In this document: positions 9,599-24,500 of the stretch, piece by piece
Numbering within the stretch: position 1 is the stretch's first letter
Layout of the letters: each line of letters starts with the position of its first letter
Assembly (NCBI GenBank): GCA_026018925.1
Contig: JAKSZU010000018.1
Location: 1,984,001 to 2,048,000, forward strand
From: Tupaia tana
Lineage: Eukaryota; Chordata; Mammalia; Scandentia; Tupaiidae
Direction: 5' to 3'
Length of the DNA: 64,000 nucleotides
Position numbers and translations under genes: made by a program
Notes under the pieces: generated by a model
Databases searched by the model: none
Told to the model about the DNA's origin: nothing
What the model saw: the letters and a program-made list of their open reading frames with translations, nothing else

Positions 9599-12500
9599 GT
9601 GAGTGGGAGCCCGGGCTCCGGGGATGCCCAGCGGGAGGGCGAGGGCAGGAGGCACAGCGGCCTGCGGGGCCGGGACCTCGCAATGTGGGTTCAGTGCTTC
9701 CAGGCCATTCATCGTGCTGGTCCGAAGGGCTGCTATTTTTCTAGATTCTACAGATGATACACAAATATGGTGTTGGCTGTAAAAATCTCAAATATTGATG
9801 ATTATTAAGGGGAAAAATGAAAGTTATTGCGCTCATCTCCCCATCCTGGCGATGGTGGAATGGCCTCTTCACCGACGCGAGCACCCTGCCACGCGTGCCT
9901 TTCAGAGTGCTCCACTCCGTGTGGCTAGTGTGACTGAGAGGCTGAGGTTTTTACTTTTCAATTGGCATGGGGCATGTGTGCTCACCAGAGAGGGGGAGAA
10001 AACACACATGGTCCCGTCTCCATTTCTCCGTCCTTTCGAGACTTTGAGCACACACACACGTGCCCAGCATGTTTGTCAAGCCATGGGGACTGGGATTTGA
10101 ACTGCAGTTAGTCAGGCGGGCAGTTCCTTCTCCTCCATTGTCCTTCCAGGATCTTTTGAACCCGTGGGGCTGGCCCGGAATTATTTCAATTTCATTGAAA
10201 TGTGGTGGTTCAGTGTGGACAGTGCAGCCCCGGAGTGAGCAGTGCCTGGCCAGGCTGCCGGGGCGGTCAGGTGTTCCCAAGAAGGCCCGAGTCTACTGTG
10301 ACCATGCCGGTGTGACTGTGCGGCCTGCTGCGTCACTGCAAGGTCGAAGTGGGCTCACATCAGTCAGCTGTGTGCTTTAAGGGGCGAGCAAAGGGGATTT
10401 GCCGGCTGGAGGGCATAGACAGACGTTCCAAGTTACAGAACCCTGCAGAGTCCACAGCGTCACTGGGGACAGGCGAGGCCAGCGCTTCCTAGATGGAGGG
10501 ACGGCGGCTGGCTGCATCCACACTCCCTTGCCTTTGCTCTCCTCATTTGTCACTTGTTTATCTGCTCTTCCAGAACCCAGGCTGGGCGGTCAGGAGCCGC
10601 ACCTGCCCCTTCACCCTGTCTGCCCCTCGCGCCTCACGTAGCACGCTCGCCACCACACGGGCGCTCACACACCCCTCCGCGGTGAAGGAGCCCCGTCCCA
10701 ACACGGGCTTGGCCCCAACCTGGACCACTGCCAGGAGCGTCGGTCCTGAGCAGCCTCAGCTAGAGGTTGGGGGACTCGTGCTGCTGCGAAACCAGGAAGG
10801 CCTCGCAGCATCCCGTGAGGGTCCTCGTCCCCGTTCGCCCCTTGGAATGACCCCGTGAGCTCCCAGCGGTCTTCATTCTCAGGCTCCCCTTGAGAGGCTG
10901 TCTTTCCGTCAAGTCCTGAGGTGCAGCGAGGGGTCAGAGGGACCTATGTGTAGGGATTGTCCACTCCAGATTCTGCCTGGGAGAAGCACCTGCGACGTGC
11001 AGCTTCCTGTCCCCGTGGCCCAGCCTGGGAGCCTGTGCCCTGCACGCCCCACCTCACAGGCTGGCCGCGCCGCTGTCCCTTTTCCTCCAGATGTAGTGTC
11101 CAGGCTCCTCCATTCATGTTTTTTGGGTAATTTCAAAACGTGGCTGATTTTGTCATTCTCTGGTCTGTGCTTGGGTGCCTGTGAATTCCAGCCGCTGCTG
11201 TGGCACAACCTCCACGGAGGACGGGTCTCCAGTGAGGCCGTTAGGTCCGCTCTCAGGTGACCTCGCACTTGAACATCCCAGTAAGCCACACAGTGCTTTT
11301 TTTTAAGTGTCTTTTATGAAAGAAACTGAGAGACAAGCGTTCTTAACGGAGTCTCACACTGACCACGTCCCTCCCCACCGCCAGCCATGGCGTGCATGCT
11401 GGCACAGGCCGGCAGCTGGGAGCCACACCCGGGTCCGGGCTCGGGCCCGGCGTCTCCTGAGCAGAGAGGCGGAAAGCCCTTCTCTTCCTGATGGTGGTGT
11501 CTCACTGTGTCGTCGCCTTCCTGCTTCCGCCTCACCGAGTCACTGGGGTTATGGACGCAGGCCACCGCGCTGCCTGTGGGCTGGGTCCGGCTTTGAGCTC
11601 GGGCGCCCTGTGTAGTCCCGACCCACAGAGACTACGTGTCGGCGTGCGCGTCCCCATCACTGGACTGCAGACACTGTTAACAGTACTTTCAGTGAGAGAA
11701 CTTTGTGACTTTGTTCTTCGGATTTTGAATAATTATACATTTTTGGGACCAGCAGTTAGCGTAATGGCTATGTCACTGGTCCGTGCGTGCCCAAGATCCC
11801 TACAGGAGAATGGAGGAGAAGGGACTGTGGCATGGCCATCCCCGTGGGGGTGATTTCTCACTTTCTGTCTCTCTGTCTCTCTCTTTCTGGCAAGCGTATG
11901 CACCCTATAGCAGAACCTCTCCAAAAAATGTTTTAAGTTTTTTTTTTTTTTTTTTTTTTAAGGCAAGAGTGTGTACATTTGTCAGAGAGAAAGAGAGGGG
12001 AAAGGAGGAAGTAACCTCCAGTGGGGCGTGGTCACACTCTAGCCCGTTTCCTCCTTCCTGTTTCAGGACTTTGGCTGTGCACACGCATGCCCAAGTGTTT
12101 TTGAAGGTGCCGGGATTGGGATTTGAACAGTGGTCAGTCAGGTGGGATTCAGCTCCCTTCACTCCTGAGCGACAAGGCCAGCCCTATACCTTTTTTTATG
12201 TGAGACTGTGAAGAAAGTATCGTTTCTTTAAATGTAATTAAACTGCAGATTGCCTGCCAGTAGTTCTGAAACTTCCTGGTTCAGGACCCCTTTTCACTCT
12301 TAGAAGTTAGGGGCTCCTGAGGCCAGCAGGTGGCTAGTTGCCCACATGGTCAGTGGTGGCCCGAGTCCCGGACCTGGTGGTTTGATTCCTCATTCACTCT
12401 GCCCTCCACTCTGTCACTCTCTGGTTAAATAGATAAATAAAGTTAAATAATTCTTTTTTTTTTTTTTTTTTTTGAGAGGTTTTTGCTATAGGGCACGTGC

Positions 12501-15500
12501 GCTCGCCAGACAGACAGAGAGAGACAGAGAGACAGAAAGCGAGAAATCACCCCTCTGGGGGGATGGTCACGCCGCAATCCCTTCTCCTCCATTCTCCTCT
12601 CGGGATCTTGGCCACGCACGCACACGCGCCTGGCGTGAGTTTCAAGCCACTGGGTCCGGGACTCGAACCGCGGTCGACTACTTGGGAGTCCAGCGACATA
12701 GCCATTACGCCAACTGCTGGTTCCCTTGATTCTTTTTTTTTTTTAATAACTTCATTTCTTTTCTGAGGTCATATCAGTTCATTTATTGTGAATTTTTTTT
12801 AATCTTTTTTTGGGGGGGAGAGGTTTTCCCTTTAGGGCGCGTGTGCTTGTCAGAGAGACAGAGAGATAGAGAGACAGAAAGCAAGAAATCACATGGCCAC
12901 GCTGCATTCCCTTCTCCTCCATTCTCCTCTTGGGATCTTGGGCATGCATGGACACGCGCCCGGTGTGAGTTTAAGCCACCACGTCTGGGGACTCGAACTG
13001 TGGTAGACTACATGGGAGTTCAGCGACGCAGCCATTACGCCATCTGCTGGTCCCCAACTGTGAACAATTTTAAACAGCATTGAATGTACTTGTAATAGTC
13101 ACTTTCAAATCTTGGTGTGTGGGCCAGCCAGTGGCATGGTGGTTAAGGCGCCTGGGTCCCACATGACCAACTGTGTGGTTCAAGTCCCAGACATGGCTAC
13201 TTGAGGAATCTGCTGGGTGTCCATGTGCATGTGTGTACCCAAAATCTGAAGAGGAGAATAGAGGAGGAGGGATTGTGGTGTGACCAGTCCCCCAGGGGTG
13301 CTTTCTTTCTGTCTCTTTGCAGAAAGTATATGTGCCCTATAGCAAATTGAAAAAAAAACAAAAACAAAAACAACAAAAAAAAAACTTAGTCTGCTAATTT
13401 CAACACCTGGGTTATCTAGGGCTTGTTGTCTATTGCTTGCTTTTTCTCTCAAGTTGTCTTCTACTGTTTTTTTTATGAAAGTCTAGTTTTAGATTTCATC
13501 ATCTTGCACAAGAGATTGTAGAGATTCTGGGTTCTGTTATATTCTTCTGAAGAGCACTGTCTCTGTCCTTGTGACTGGGAATATTGGCTGGATACGGTCA
13601 AAACTCTCCCTCCCATGTTGGGCCACAGTGAAATCTCTGATTCTTCCATCTGCCCCTCGGCTGCATGTCTGCCGTGCACATGTGGTGGGAGGTCACCAAG
13701 GTGTGGGCAGGGTTCACGCACAGCAGTGGTCGCACCCGCACCTCTCTTCCTCATTTTTCAGCAGCCATCGTGGTCAGAACACTGTCCTTTTGTCCCTCAG
13801 ACTGTGGGTTCCTGGTGGAGGCTCGGCACGACTGCATGCCAGGGACCTTCAGCCGAGGAGCTCCCCCGGCCTCAGTTTTCCTCCAGGTCCTGGCTGCCAT
13901 TGTCCCTCTGTCCAGGGTCTGTAGACAGGTGCTCTCCCAGTTTCTGTTTGTCATTGTGGGAGGGCTGGGCACACAAGCACCTGTCGAGACTGGGGATACA
14001 CTGAGCGGCCCCTGCAAGGCCTGCTCTTGCTGAGCCTCCTGGACTCCTCGACCAAAGGAACCGTCCACGCGTGACTGCTGCTCTCCAGCAAAAGGCCTTG
14101 CTCGTGGGCTGGGAAGGAGAGGCTTTCCCTGGCGGCGTCCGTGTCCTAGCTTGCTCACTGGCCGACCCTCCAAGGAACACACTGGCGTCGCCTCCCCTCC
14201 CCAGGCTGGTGGCTGGTGGTGGCACATGCCTGCCTCCTGGGGAGACTGGCCCTTGCAGCTCTCCTCGCCTCTGTAGGCCTCTGTCCTCCTCAGAGACACC
14301 CACACCTGTCAGGAGCTGGTCTCCGGGAAGGCTGCCGGGACCCCGGGTGGCCACTGTCTATACTTGGCCTTTGTGATCACCCACCCCAAATGCTCCCCTT
14401 CCTTGGCTCCTTTGGTGTTTTAAATTGTGAAGCATGGGACCAGCAGATGGCGTAATGGTTACGTTGCTGGACTCCCACGTAGTCAGCTGTGGTTTGAGTC
14501 CTGAACCCGGTGGCTTAAAACTCACTCCAGGTGTGTGTTCCCAAAATCCCAAGAGGAGAATGGAAGAGAAGGGATTGCAGTGTGTGTGGGATGATTTCGT
14601 GCTTTCTGTTTCTCTGTTTCTCTCTGTCTCTCCGGCGAGCGCATGTGCCCTACAGGAAAAATCTCTCTCAAAAAAAAGTTGTGAAGCACGACTGTTCCAG
14701 GGGCACGACTGTTCCAGGGGCACGACTGTTCCGGGGGCTGGTGTGCTGCGTCCTGTGGATCCCCGCGGTCCCTGTGGAGCCCCCTCCTGGTAGCGGCCTG
14801 TGGAGCTCTTTCCAACCTCTACTTGGTGCCTGCTCGCAGCAGCCTTGTCATGGCCACCCTGCCCTGTGGGCGCTTCCAGATCCGCAGGTCCAGCGGGCCC
14901 CTTCTCGTGGGCTCTGTATCCTCGCTGGCCTAAACCGCCTGCTGGCACTTCTCATCAAGGGGCCTGGACTGGGGCGTGTCACCACCGCCCTGCTGCGTGG
15001 CTGCGTGTCTCCGTGTCGGTGGTGATGCCACGCGAGCGTGAGAAGCTGATCCGGGGAGCAATGGCTGCCCCTCCCTGTGTGCTGGGGCCTCACGGTCTTG
15101 CCCCCTCAGGCCATGGCTGCTTTCTCTTCCTCACTCTGCCCTCGTCTTCCTGCCGCGCGGTCAGTCCTTCAGCCGCTGCGATTGTCCTCCCGTGGGGACC
15201 GGTCCAGGGAATGTCGGCTGCTGTGTGCCCCACGCCAGGCTGGCAGCGGTGACTTGTGCCTGGTGGTGAGAGCAGCCCCACAGGGTAGGAGCCACCATTC
15301 CTTTCATTCACTCAGGACAGGAAGCTCTGAGGGCTACATACTGTCCCCGAGGTCACAAGCTGGGGAGTGTCGAATTTCAGACCGAGACCATCAGAACCTG
15401 AGCATGCCCGCGTGGGCCTGCAGGAAGGGCTGGACCTCACGTGCCCACTGTGGTGTCGGCACCCACTGGAGTCTTCACCCCTCTGCCCCCTCACTCCCGG

Positions 15501-18500
15501 CTTGTCACTCATGTGCACACCCTGCTGACCCTAGTGACACCGCCCTGCCCTGCTCCTGGGCGCGGCGGCCGGCCCCTCTGCCCAGGGGGCTGTGCCCTTA
15601 AAGCCTACCCAGTACTCTCTTTGGGACCTGGGCCTCCAGCTGGTGCTGCGCAGAGCGGCTCCCGGTGCTGGGTGAGGCGCATGCCTTCACGGGGAGCCGC
15701 AGTGGTCGTGGGAGCGTGGGTTTTGGAAACACTGCACGGATTTCGGGAGACCCTCACAATGAAGTGCTCGTTCTCAGACTCGGCCCCCCCTGAGCTGGAA
15801 GGCCCCCGTGAGTGACACTGCCGGGAGCTTCTGAACTCAAGTGCCACGTTCCTGATCACCTCAAATGGAAAGTGTGTTCATGTATCAGCTTTGTGTTTTC
15901 TAGGTCACGTGTGACTTTGACTTCTATGTTTCTGGAGAACAGAGCAGTTACTGCAGCACAGTGGACAGTGAGAGCTCAGAGTGCGTAGCACACGATGTGC
16001 TGAGATGTGGGAAGGCCGGCTTGGGCAGTGTGCTAGTAGATGTCCAGATGTTGGCAGCAGCTGAGACAAGCAGGGCTTCTCAGAACCAGCCCACTAGCCC
16101 GGACAGCTGAGTGGAGGCGAGAAAGCCCGCTGATGGCTTAGGAATGTTATTTTTCAACTGAGACCTAAAAATACAGCTTTTCCATTTTTACATGCAAACC
16201 GGCTCTCAGTACAGAGTATTAGAGCGGAGGCCCTGAAGTGCGAGTCTGTGCAGTGGCTCAGGTGAAGTTGCCGGGCTGTGTGGTGTCGCGCTCAGGAGGG
16301 CCACCGTGCTGTAGACGATCTGTCCTTTGTAAGTCTCTCCTGTCATAAGTCATGTCCCCTTTACTGTAGTTTTTTGTTTGTTTTTAAACATAGTTTGATA
16401 ATTGCTGAAGTGGTATTTTTTTTTATTGGACATCAAGAATTAAATACATAATGAAGAGACGTTGAGAGGGAGTGAAAGATGGGCCAGGCATGGCATGGCG
16501 TTTAAGGCAGCCGGGTCCCACATGGCCAACCGCAGTTCCCCTCCTGGACCTGGTCGCTTGAGAAACACACCGGGTGCGTGTGCCTGCATGCCCAGAGTCC
16601 CGAGAGGAGAGTGGAGAAGGGACTGTGGCTTGGCCATCCCCTTGGGGTGCTTTCTCACTTCCTGCCTCCCCTGGCTGTCTCTCCCCAGCAAGTGCACGTG
16701 CCCCATCGAAACTAAAGGGGCCACAGCAAGAGCGGCAGAGGCGCCCACTAGGTGGCCAGGCGCTCCGTCCCTCCAGGAGGCTGAGCAGAGTGACTGTTCT
16801 TGGCGCACTGTGGAGCTGCGACCGTGGAGAGGAGCGTGTGGAGAGCTAGAAAGGGCCGGTTCGAGAGCGGCTACCGGGGCTGCCGACCATCAGTGGGGGA
16901 GATGAGAGGCTCGGGAGGTCAGCGAGGGGACGCAGCACCTGGGGACATGGCACCTGGGGACGCGGCAGGTGCGCCGGGGCTGCGGAGGGCTGCAGGGGTG
17001 CGCTCAGGGAGCCCAGTCTGGGTACGCATCTCTCCGCCAGGACAGAGAGATGGAGGAGAAGGGATTGTGGTGTGACCATGCCCCTTCGGGGGTGCTTTCT
17101 CCCTTCCCTTCTCTCACTCTCGTGGACTCTCTCGGAAGTGCTCACATGCCCTTCGGCAAAATTGAAAGAAAAAGAAAAACGTAATGCAATCCAAGGAAGG
17201 AGACACGGAGCGAGGCGGGCACGCGAGCCCTGTCAGTGTGGCCACTGTTTTCCCCCCACAGGCCAGCACGCACGCGGACACAGACGGGGCCAGAGAGCCG
17301 GGGTGGACGCCGGCGCAGCGGGGAACCGCAGCCCCGGGAGCCCTCCATTCATGGAGGTCTGGCTCATGATGGGGCCTCCCTGGGCTGCCCATGTGTGCTC
17401 ACAGCCCAGGGAGGCCAAAGCTGGAGCAGATCCCAGCGGCAAGTCTCAGGGGTGCTGTCTCTGTCTCTTGCTCATAGACAATATATAAACAAACTTAAAA
17501 GCAGAGAAAGTTGATTCAGTTCTAAAGCAGAGCAAGGGCCTTTGACTTTGAAGTAGAGGGTAGGAAGGCACCAGCCTCAGGACCAGGCGTGGTCAGGCTC
17601 CTGGATGGCGGCATGTGCGCCCACCGGGACGTCGCTTTTGTTAGGTTTTTGCCATGGGGGGGACTATCAATACATGCAGCAGCTTAGCTCCCATGTTCAC
17701 ATGCATGCGTTAAATACATTTGGGACACTTATTTCTGTTTTTAAGAAAGAAATGTTAATTGGATGAAAGACAGTGGACCCGAAAGAAGACATAGGGTATG
17801 GTCTTGTTTGTATAAAGTCAAAGCTTCTTTGGAATTATCGAAACGCTGTCACGTGTACGTGAAGGTGAGTGGTTACGTGGGCACGTACATTTACCTAAAC
17901 TCGTTGAATTGTCCCTGTAAGAGCTGTGTGCTTCACTCTCTGCAGAATTTGCCACGGACAGAAAAGCGAGAGCTCTGGGCTAAAGACAGCTGTCAGCTTC
18001 ACCAAGGCCCTCTGAGGTCCAGAGACCTTGCGGCTGCTGCTTTGTCCTCGTCCCGGAGCGTGTGTGGTGGGGGAGGTCCTCCTCCCGGCTGCGTAGAGCG
18101 GGCGCGTGTCCCCCCGGCCGCCTAGAGCGGGCACATGTCCCCCCGGCCGCATAGTGCGGGCGCGTGTCCCCCCCGGCCGCGTAGAGTGGGCGCGTATCCC
18201 CCCGGCCGTGTAGAGCGGGCGTGTGTGACCCCCGGCTGCGTGTGTTCCCCCGGCCGCGTAGAGCGGGTGTGTGTCCCCCCGGCCGCGTGGAGCGGGTGTG
18301 TGTCCCCCCGGCCGCGTGGAGCGGGTGTGTGTCCCCCCCGGCCGCGTGGAGCGGGTGTGTGTCCCCCCGGCCGCGTGGAGCGGGTGTGTGTCCCCCCGGC
18401 CGCGTGGAGCGGGTGTGTGTCCCCCCGGCCGCGTGGAGCGGGTGTGTGTCCCCCCCGGCCGCGTGGAGCGGGTGTGTGTCCCCCCGGCCGCGTGGAGCGG

Positions 18501-21500
18501 GTGTGTGTCCCCCCGGCCGCGTGGAGCGGGTGTGTGTCCCCCCGGCCGCGTGGAGCGGGTGTGTGTCCCCCCCGGCCGCGTGGAGCGGGTGTGTGTCCCC
18601 CCGGCTGCGTGGAACGGGTGTGTGTCTTTAGGCTTCCAGGCTCTGCCCCAGGAGCTCATGGGAATGTCATCTTCTCCCAGTGTGCTGGCAGAGTGTCCCT
18701 TGCTCCTGAGTCTTAGGTGACATTGGATACATTTTGAGCTGAAAGGTCCTCACATGATATTCTGTTACCAGACGTCTTCCCTGGGTAGAGTGCAAGCTTG
18801 CCAGCCTCTGCAACACCCAGGGGAAGCCAGGTCACAGTTCCAGCGTCTCCCTCTGGTTCCGGAGTCCGCACTCTCTGTTAAGGGCAGGATAGTTACTGTC
18901 TTTGCTTTTGTGGGTCACATAGGGTCTCTGTCACACATGGTTTTTATTTATTTTTAAAGCAACCCCCTTTGGAATGTAAAAACCTTCCTTAAATCTTAGA
19001 CTATACTGAAACAGGCCAGTTTGGTTGGGAGCCTACTTTGCCAACCAGTGTTGCCTAAATAATTTGAAATTGGAAGCAAGATAATGTAGACTGTAGATTT
19101 CTGGAGTGAGCAGTACCTTAAAGCATTTAAAAGTACGTTGATTTCCAAACAGCATGAGTAATTAGAGTAACTTTCTTTTGAAATGAACATTTTCTTTTCC
19201 TATAACAACTATTTAGCAATAATTTGGTTAACTGTAAGATCTGGCATCAAGACCAGCAGCACAACCCACTGTTCTAGAAGACCGTCTCTGAGGTGCTCCG
19301 ACTTTGCCTGGCCTGCATTCTGGCCAGACGGCCAGCGCTGTTCCCCTCTTGCCAGATAAAGATTACACCATAGCAGTTGCTCAGCCAAAGTGTCTTGGCT
19401 TAAAGGACTATCTGGTAACAAAATATCAAAGAAAACTTCAAAGAATCATCTGATCCCGGGATTGCCCTTTTGAAGAAGTGACTGACCCCTTCAGAGTGAA
19501 CGAGAAGGGAGCACAGCCGTGGTTGACTGGAAGGACAGAAGGTCCTCCCATGGCCCACACCAGAAATCAGGAGCACTGACAGAAGTTCCTTTGTTGTCAC
19601 ACCAGCCAATGGAGTATATCCGCCTCATTTGAAAATACTATTTTGGGGACCAGCAGATGACATAATGGCTATGTCGCTGGACTCCGACATGGTTCACCAC
19701 GGTTCAAGTCCTGGATCCGGTGACTTAAAACTCACCCCAGGCGTGTGTGCGTGCATGCCCCAAATCTCAAGAGGACGATGGAGGAGAAAGGATTGTGGCG
19801 TGGCCATCCCCCTGGGAGGTTATTTCTCTCTCTCTCTCTCTCTCTCTCTGGCGAGCACACGTGCCCTATAGCAAAAATCTCTCTTCAGAAAAAAAATTTT
19901 TTTGATAAAAGTCACAAATTTACAAAATGCAACTACAGCAAAAACCTTCGCTTAAACATTTGCAAGTGGATCGTGGACCTGACACCCGTCATCACCAAAC
20001 TGTCATCACGTTCTTTCTCCACGTAAATGACTCCCTCTTCCATCGTCCCGGAGCAGCCAGCACCGCGCAGAGAGGAGCCCACACCATCGGGTCCCTTGTC
20101 CCTGGGTTTATTCACACCTGACCATTATCCAATGACATCTTGTATGAGGGGTCTTCGGAAAGTTTGTGGGCCATATATATTGTGAAAGAACTGTGTGAGC
20201 TTTGTACCAAAGTTACACATTTTTCTTTTTAGGTTTATTCTGTAATGAGAGTGAGACAGAGAGGATGAACAGCCTCACCAGGGTCTGCTGTGACCCCCCA
20301 CCAGCGCCCCAGCCAGTCAGGGTTGTGGGTGTGTCTGCCTGGTGGGGACGGGTCCACTGGGGAACCAAACCCGGGCCCCTTCGGACACAGTGTCCCTTGA
20401 GCAGCGTGCCACCGCCGCACCACCAGACCAGCCCTCCCCTTCCCGGCCACTCCCTGTCTCCACCAACTTTGTGCAGTCCCCTCCTGTGCTGTAGGGTGCA
20501 GCTAGTCGTCACAGCTGTGTGATCATGTCCTTGGAGACCAGTCCCTTGGCTGTCCTTGGCTTCATGACCTTGATGCTGGAAGATCGGATGGCACTGTTGT
20601 GTAGACTGCGTGCTCCAGGGCAGGTGCAGGCCGAGCGTCTTTGTCAGGGTGGGCCGCGCTGCTCCTGTGCTGTCCTGGCAGGTGGGCTGCATGGGTGTCC
20701 ACGCTGTCTGCCGGACTCGGCTGTGTCTGCGAGCTGGCTAACTGGCCCGTCTCTTATCAGACTCTCCACTTAGTCGTCTCTCTATGTGCGTCTGCAGTGA
20801 GGGTTTCCTGTGTAAGCCGGGCTGGAACCCATCGTGGTCGTCACTGAGCTCACAGTCGGGGTGCCCAGGTTTGGCTGGTGGGCCCTGCAGCTGGCCTTCC
20901 CACAATCCCATCACGAGCACTTCATCGCTTGTTGGCACGTGAGGGTGCTCTCCATCCCCCTCGGGTCCTTAGTGGGACTGGACTCCGGAAGCCGAGGTTG
21001 ATACAGGGTTGCTTGCTGTGGGTGGAGCGCGCTGCCCCGGCCTCTCGGGGACTGAGCCGGGCCGTGCATGTATGCCATTTCCACCCAGCCCCGGGTTCTG
21101 CGAGTCGGCCTTTCCAGCACCACGGAGCTCACTCTGGTTTTCTCCTGTCCTGTACCCGAGAGTCCCTCCTCCAGCAGTGAGAGGCCCTGCTTCTGTCACC
21201 ATCACGCCTGGCTTTGGCCTGTGCCGCCCCTGCTCCACAGGGGTCTCTGCCTGTCCTGGGCCTGCCCACTTCTAGCCGAGCCTGCGGGGCACTAACCCTG
21301 CACTCTGGCCCCGTGCCGTGGCCGGCCTTGCGCTGCTATTCCTGATGGCTGTAGAAGGGAGTCGAACAAGAAGAAGGATGGTTAAGTTCTAACTCACCCT
21401 TCTTTTCTGGTGGTAGGTGAAAGGCTTACTTGACAGTTTCTGCATCTAGCAAAGCTTCCCACTTAACAAAAATAAAGTCAGACGTCTCGAGAGCAGCAGC

Positions 21501-24500
21501 GCATTCTTTTAATTTTCATAGAGCCACCCGTTACCCGCGGTTACTTAGACCCTGCTGACCAGTACCAGTCGGGTATGGCCCCGTACCCTTCTCTCGTGCG
21601 GTCGCATGAATGACATGCGTGTCTGTCAGAAGCCTGTTTAGGAGGATGATATGATTCAACTTTCAACCATCAAACCAACTTTGAACAATTCAAAAGAAGA
21701 ATCTCTCTCTCTTTTTTTTAAAGAGAGATTTTTGAGGGACCAGCAGTTAGCGTAATGGCTATGTCGCTGGACTCCCACGTAGTCGACCACAGTTTGCGTC
21801 CCGGACCCGGTGGCTTAAACTCACGCCGGGCGCATGTGCGTGCGTGCCCAAGATCCCGAGAGGAGAATGGAGGAGAAGGGATTGCGGCGTGGCCATCCCC
21901 CCTGGGGGGTGATTTCTCGCTTTCTATCTCTCTGTCTCTCTGTCTCTCTCTGTCTGTCTGGCGAGCGCACATGCCCTGTAGCAAACAAACAAACAAACAA
22001 AAAAATAAAAAACTTCTCCAAAAAAAAAAGATTTTTGATGTAGAAGCAAGAGACAGGAGAGACAGGGAGTGAGAAATCACCCCCTAGGGGGATGGCCACA
22101 CTGCAGTCCCTTCTCCTTCACCCTTCTCTCGGGACTTTGGGCACACACACACACATACGCCCAGCGTGAGTTTCAAGCCTCCGGGTCAGAGACTTGAACC
22201 ACAGTTGACTAAGTGGGAGTCCAGCAATGTAACCATTATGCCACCTGCTGATCCCTATCAGAATAGTTTTTTACCCAGGTGTTTGACATTTCTCTTGCTT
22301 TTAGTTTGTGCTGCTCTGTAATTCCTTTCCTTTAGCAATTTTTTTCACATCAGTCTGTTGGCAAGAAATTTTCTTAGTTCTCCTTCAGCTGAGAATATTT
22401 TGTCTCAACCTTCACTTGATTTAGAATTGAGCCAGCCCCACAGGACAGCAGTTTAAGCACTGAAAATCAGATCTCACATAGCCATGGTTCGAATCACAGC
22501 CCAAATAGTGTGAAAAACATCGGGTGCATGTGCATGCCCCAAATCCTGGTGGGATAGAAAAACGCAGGAAAAAGGATTGCAGTGTAACTATGTCTATGGG
22601 GGAATGCCCTCTTTCTCTCTGTCTCTCCCTTACATGCCCCCAGCAAAGAAAAAAAAAGAATCGTGATTGACAACCTATTTTCTTTCTCTTTATTTAGTTT
22701 TTGCTATAGGGCGTGGGCGTTCACCAGAAAGACAGAGAGACCGAAAGCGAGAAATCACCCCCCAGGGGGATGGCCGGCAGCAATCCCTTCTCCATTTTCC
22801 TCTTGGGATCTTGAGCACGCTCGCACACACGCCTGGCATGAATTTAAGCCACTGGGTCTGGGACTCGAACTGTGGTCGACCACATGGCAGTCCAGTGACA
22901 TAGCCATTACGCCAATTGCTGGTCCCAATTGGATTGTTTTTTAATTACAGAATTTCCTTTTTAGGTTTTGTAATACAACGCCCTATTGCATGCTAGAGAG
23001 GGAGAGGGAAACAGAAATCGCCCCCCCCCCAAAGGGCAATCCCTTCTCCTCCATTTTCCTCTCAGAATTTTGGGTATGCATGCACTTGTGCCCAGAGTGT
23101 TTTTCAAACCACCAGATCTGAGACTTAGACTGCACAGTCTGCCATGTGTTATCTGGCTAGCCATTCCACTGACTGGCCCTTGATACAGAGTTTTCTTTTT
23201 TTTAATGAAAAACTTTTTTTTTCCTTTTTAAAAATTTGCTATAGGGCCTTTGCACTCGCTGAAAAGAGAGAAAGGAAACAAAAGAGAGAAAGCATCCCCC
23301 CCGATCCCTCGGGGATTGATGGCTACACCGTAGTCCCTTCTGCCCCAGTCTCCTCTCAGGATTTTGGGTATGCACACACATACACCTGGCATGTTTTTCT
23401 AGCTGCTGGGTCCAGGGCTCAAACCACACAGTTAGCCATGTTGGATCCAGCTGCCTTCACCACCACACCACCTGGCTGGCCCTAGATACAGTTTGGTCAT
23501 CATATCATTCTTGTGCATGCATAGAAAGGAACATCTCAAAGCCACCTCGTTAGATAAGGTATTCCTGTCATTTCTTCACAGTCTGGCTCCTGTGAATCCC
23601 GCCTCGCCAGTCGGCGATGCCTGTGCCCTGTGGAGTGGGTGGGTGCTTGTGCCGTCCATGCCAAGGGGGCAGCGTCTCCCTGAGCACTCTGTTCTCCTGG
23701 TTGCGAGGGTTTTTCTGGGCTGCAGGTACCCACTTTGCAGGAGTGTGGCTGGCTCTCTCCTCTGGTCTGAGGCAGCAGACTGTCACCACTGTGCCCTTCC
23801 TGCCCCCTGGTCCGAAGCAGATGGAAGAGGCCACTGACGGGAAGCCCTGCTGATTTCAGGGCATCCGAACGTGAACGGGAAACCCAGGAGCTGGACTCGG
23901 ACCTGGGAGCTGGGGCCGTTCTGACACAGGAGGGCCTGGCTGGCAACCTCCCTGTTCCTGTTCTAGCCTCCCCCCTTCTCTTCTCACTTAGATGAGGGTA
24001 TGGCTTTGAAGTTGGGTATCAGTCAGGTATGAAGGTGGTAGTTTAATGCAAGTACACATTTTGTCGAAGGCTATAAGGTCACACAACCTTCCTTTGTGCC
24101 TCTGAATGAGAGAAGTTTGAGCACATCGTATTTAAAATGAAGAGTAGCATCATCTTTTTCTTTTGCATTTTAAAACGAGAGGGCAGGCCTGGCCTCGTGT
24201 CCCTGTGTCCGGGTCTTGTCTGCCTTCAACACAGACAGCTAGCTGTGGTTTGTGCAGGCCACGAGTACTGGCCGCCTCAGTCCTCCTAGTGGAACCCAGC
24301 CTGGAAGGCTCTGCCTGAGCCAGACACATGTGCACCTTCCATGGCAGAGTCCTCCAGGTGTCTGCAGCCACCTGTGGCTCTGCTCTCTAACCAGGGCCTG
24401 CTGCTGGGACTGTCCAACCCTGCCAAGTTCGCTCGCTCCCTTCAGAGAGTGGTAGCGCGTTTGCAGTGTGCAGCCAGGGCTGGGTGGGCTAGGTGCAGAG

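Noticed and set aside
17895..18720. ORFs of 136-254 aa on both strands, Arg/Gly/Pro and His/Thr repeats
   Set aside because: Translations of the 29/30-bp minisatellite; unit length changes shift the frame.
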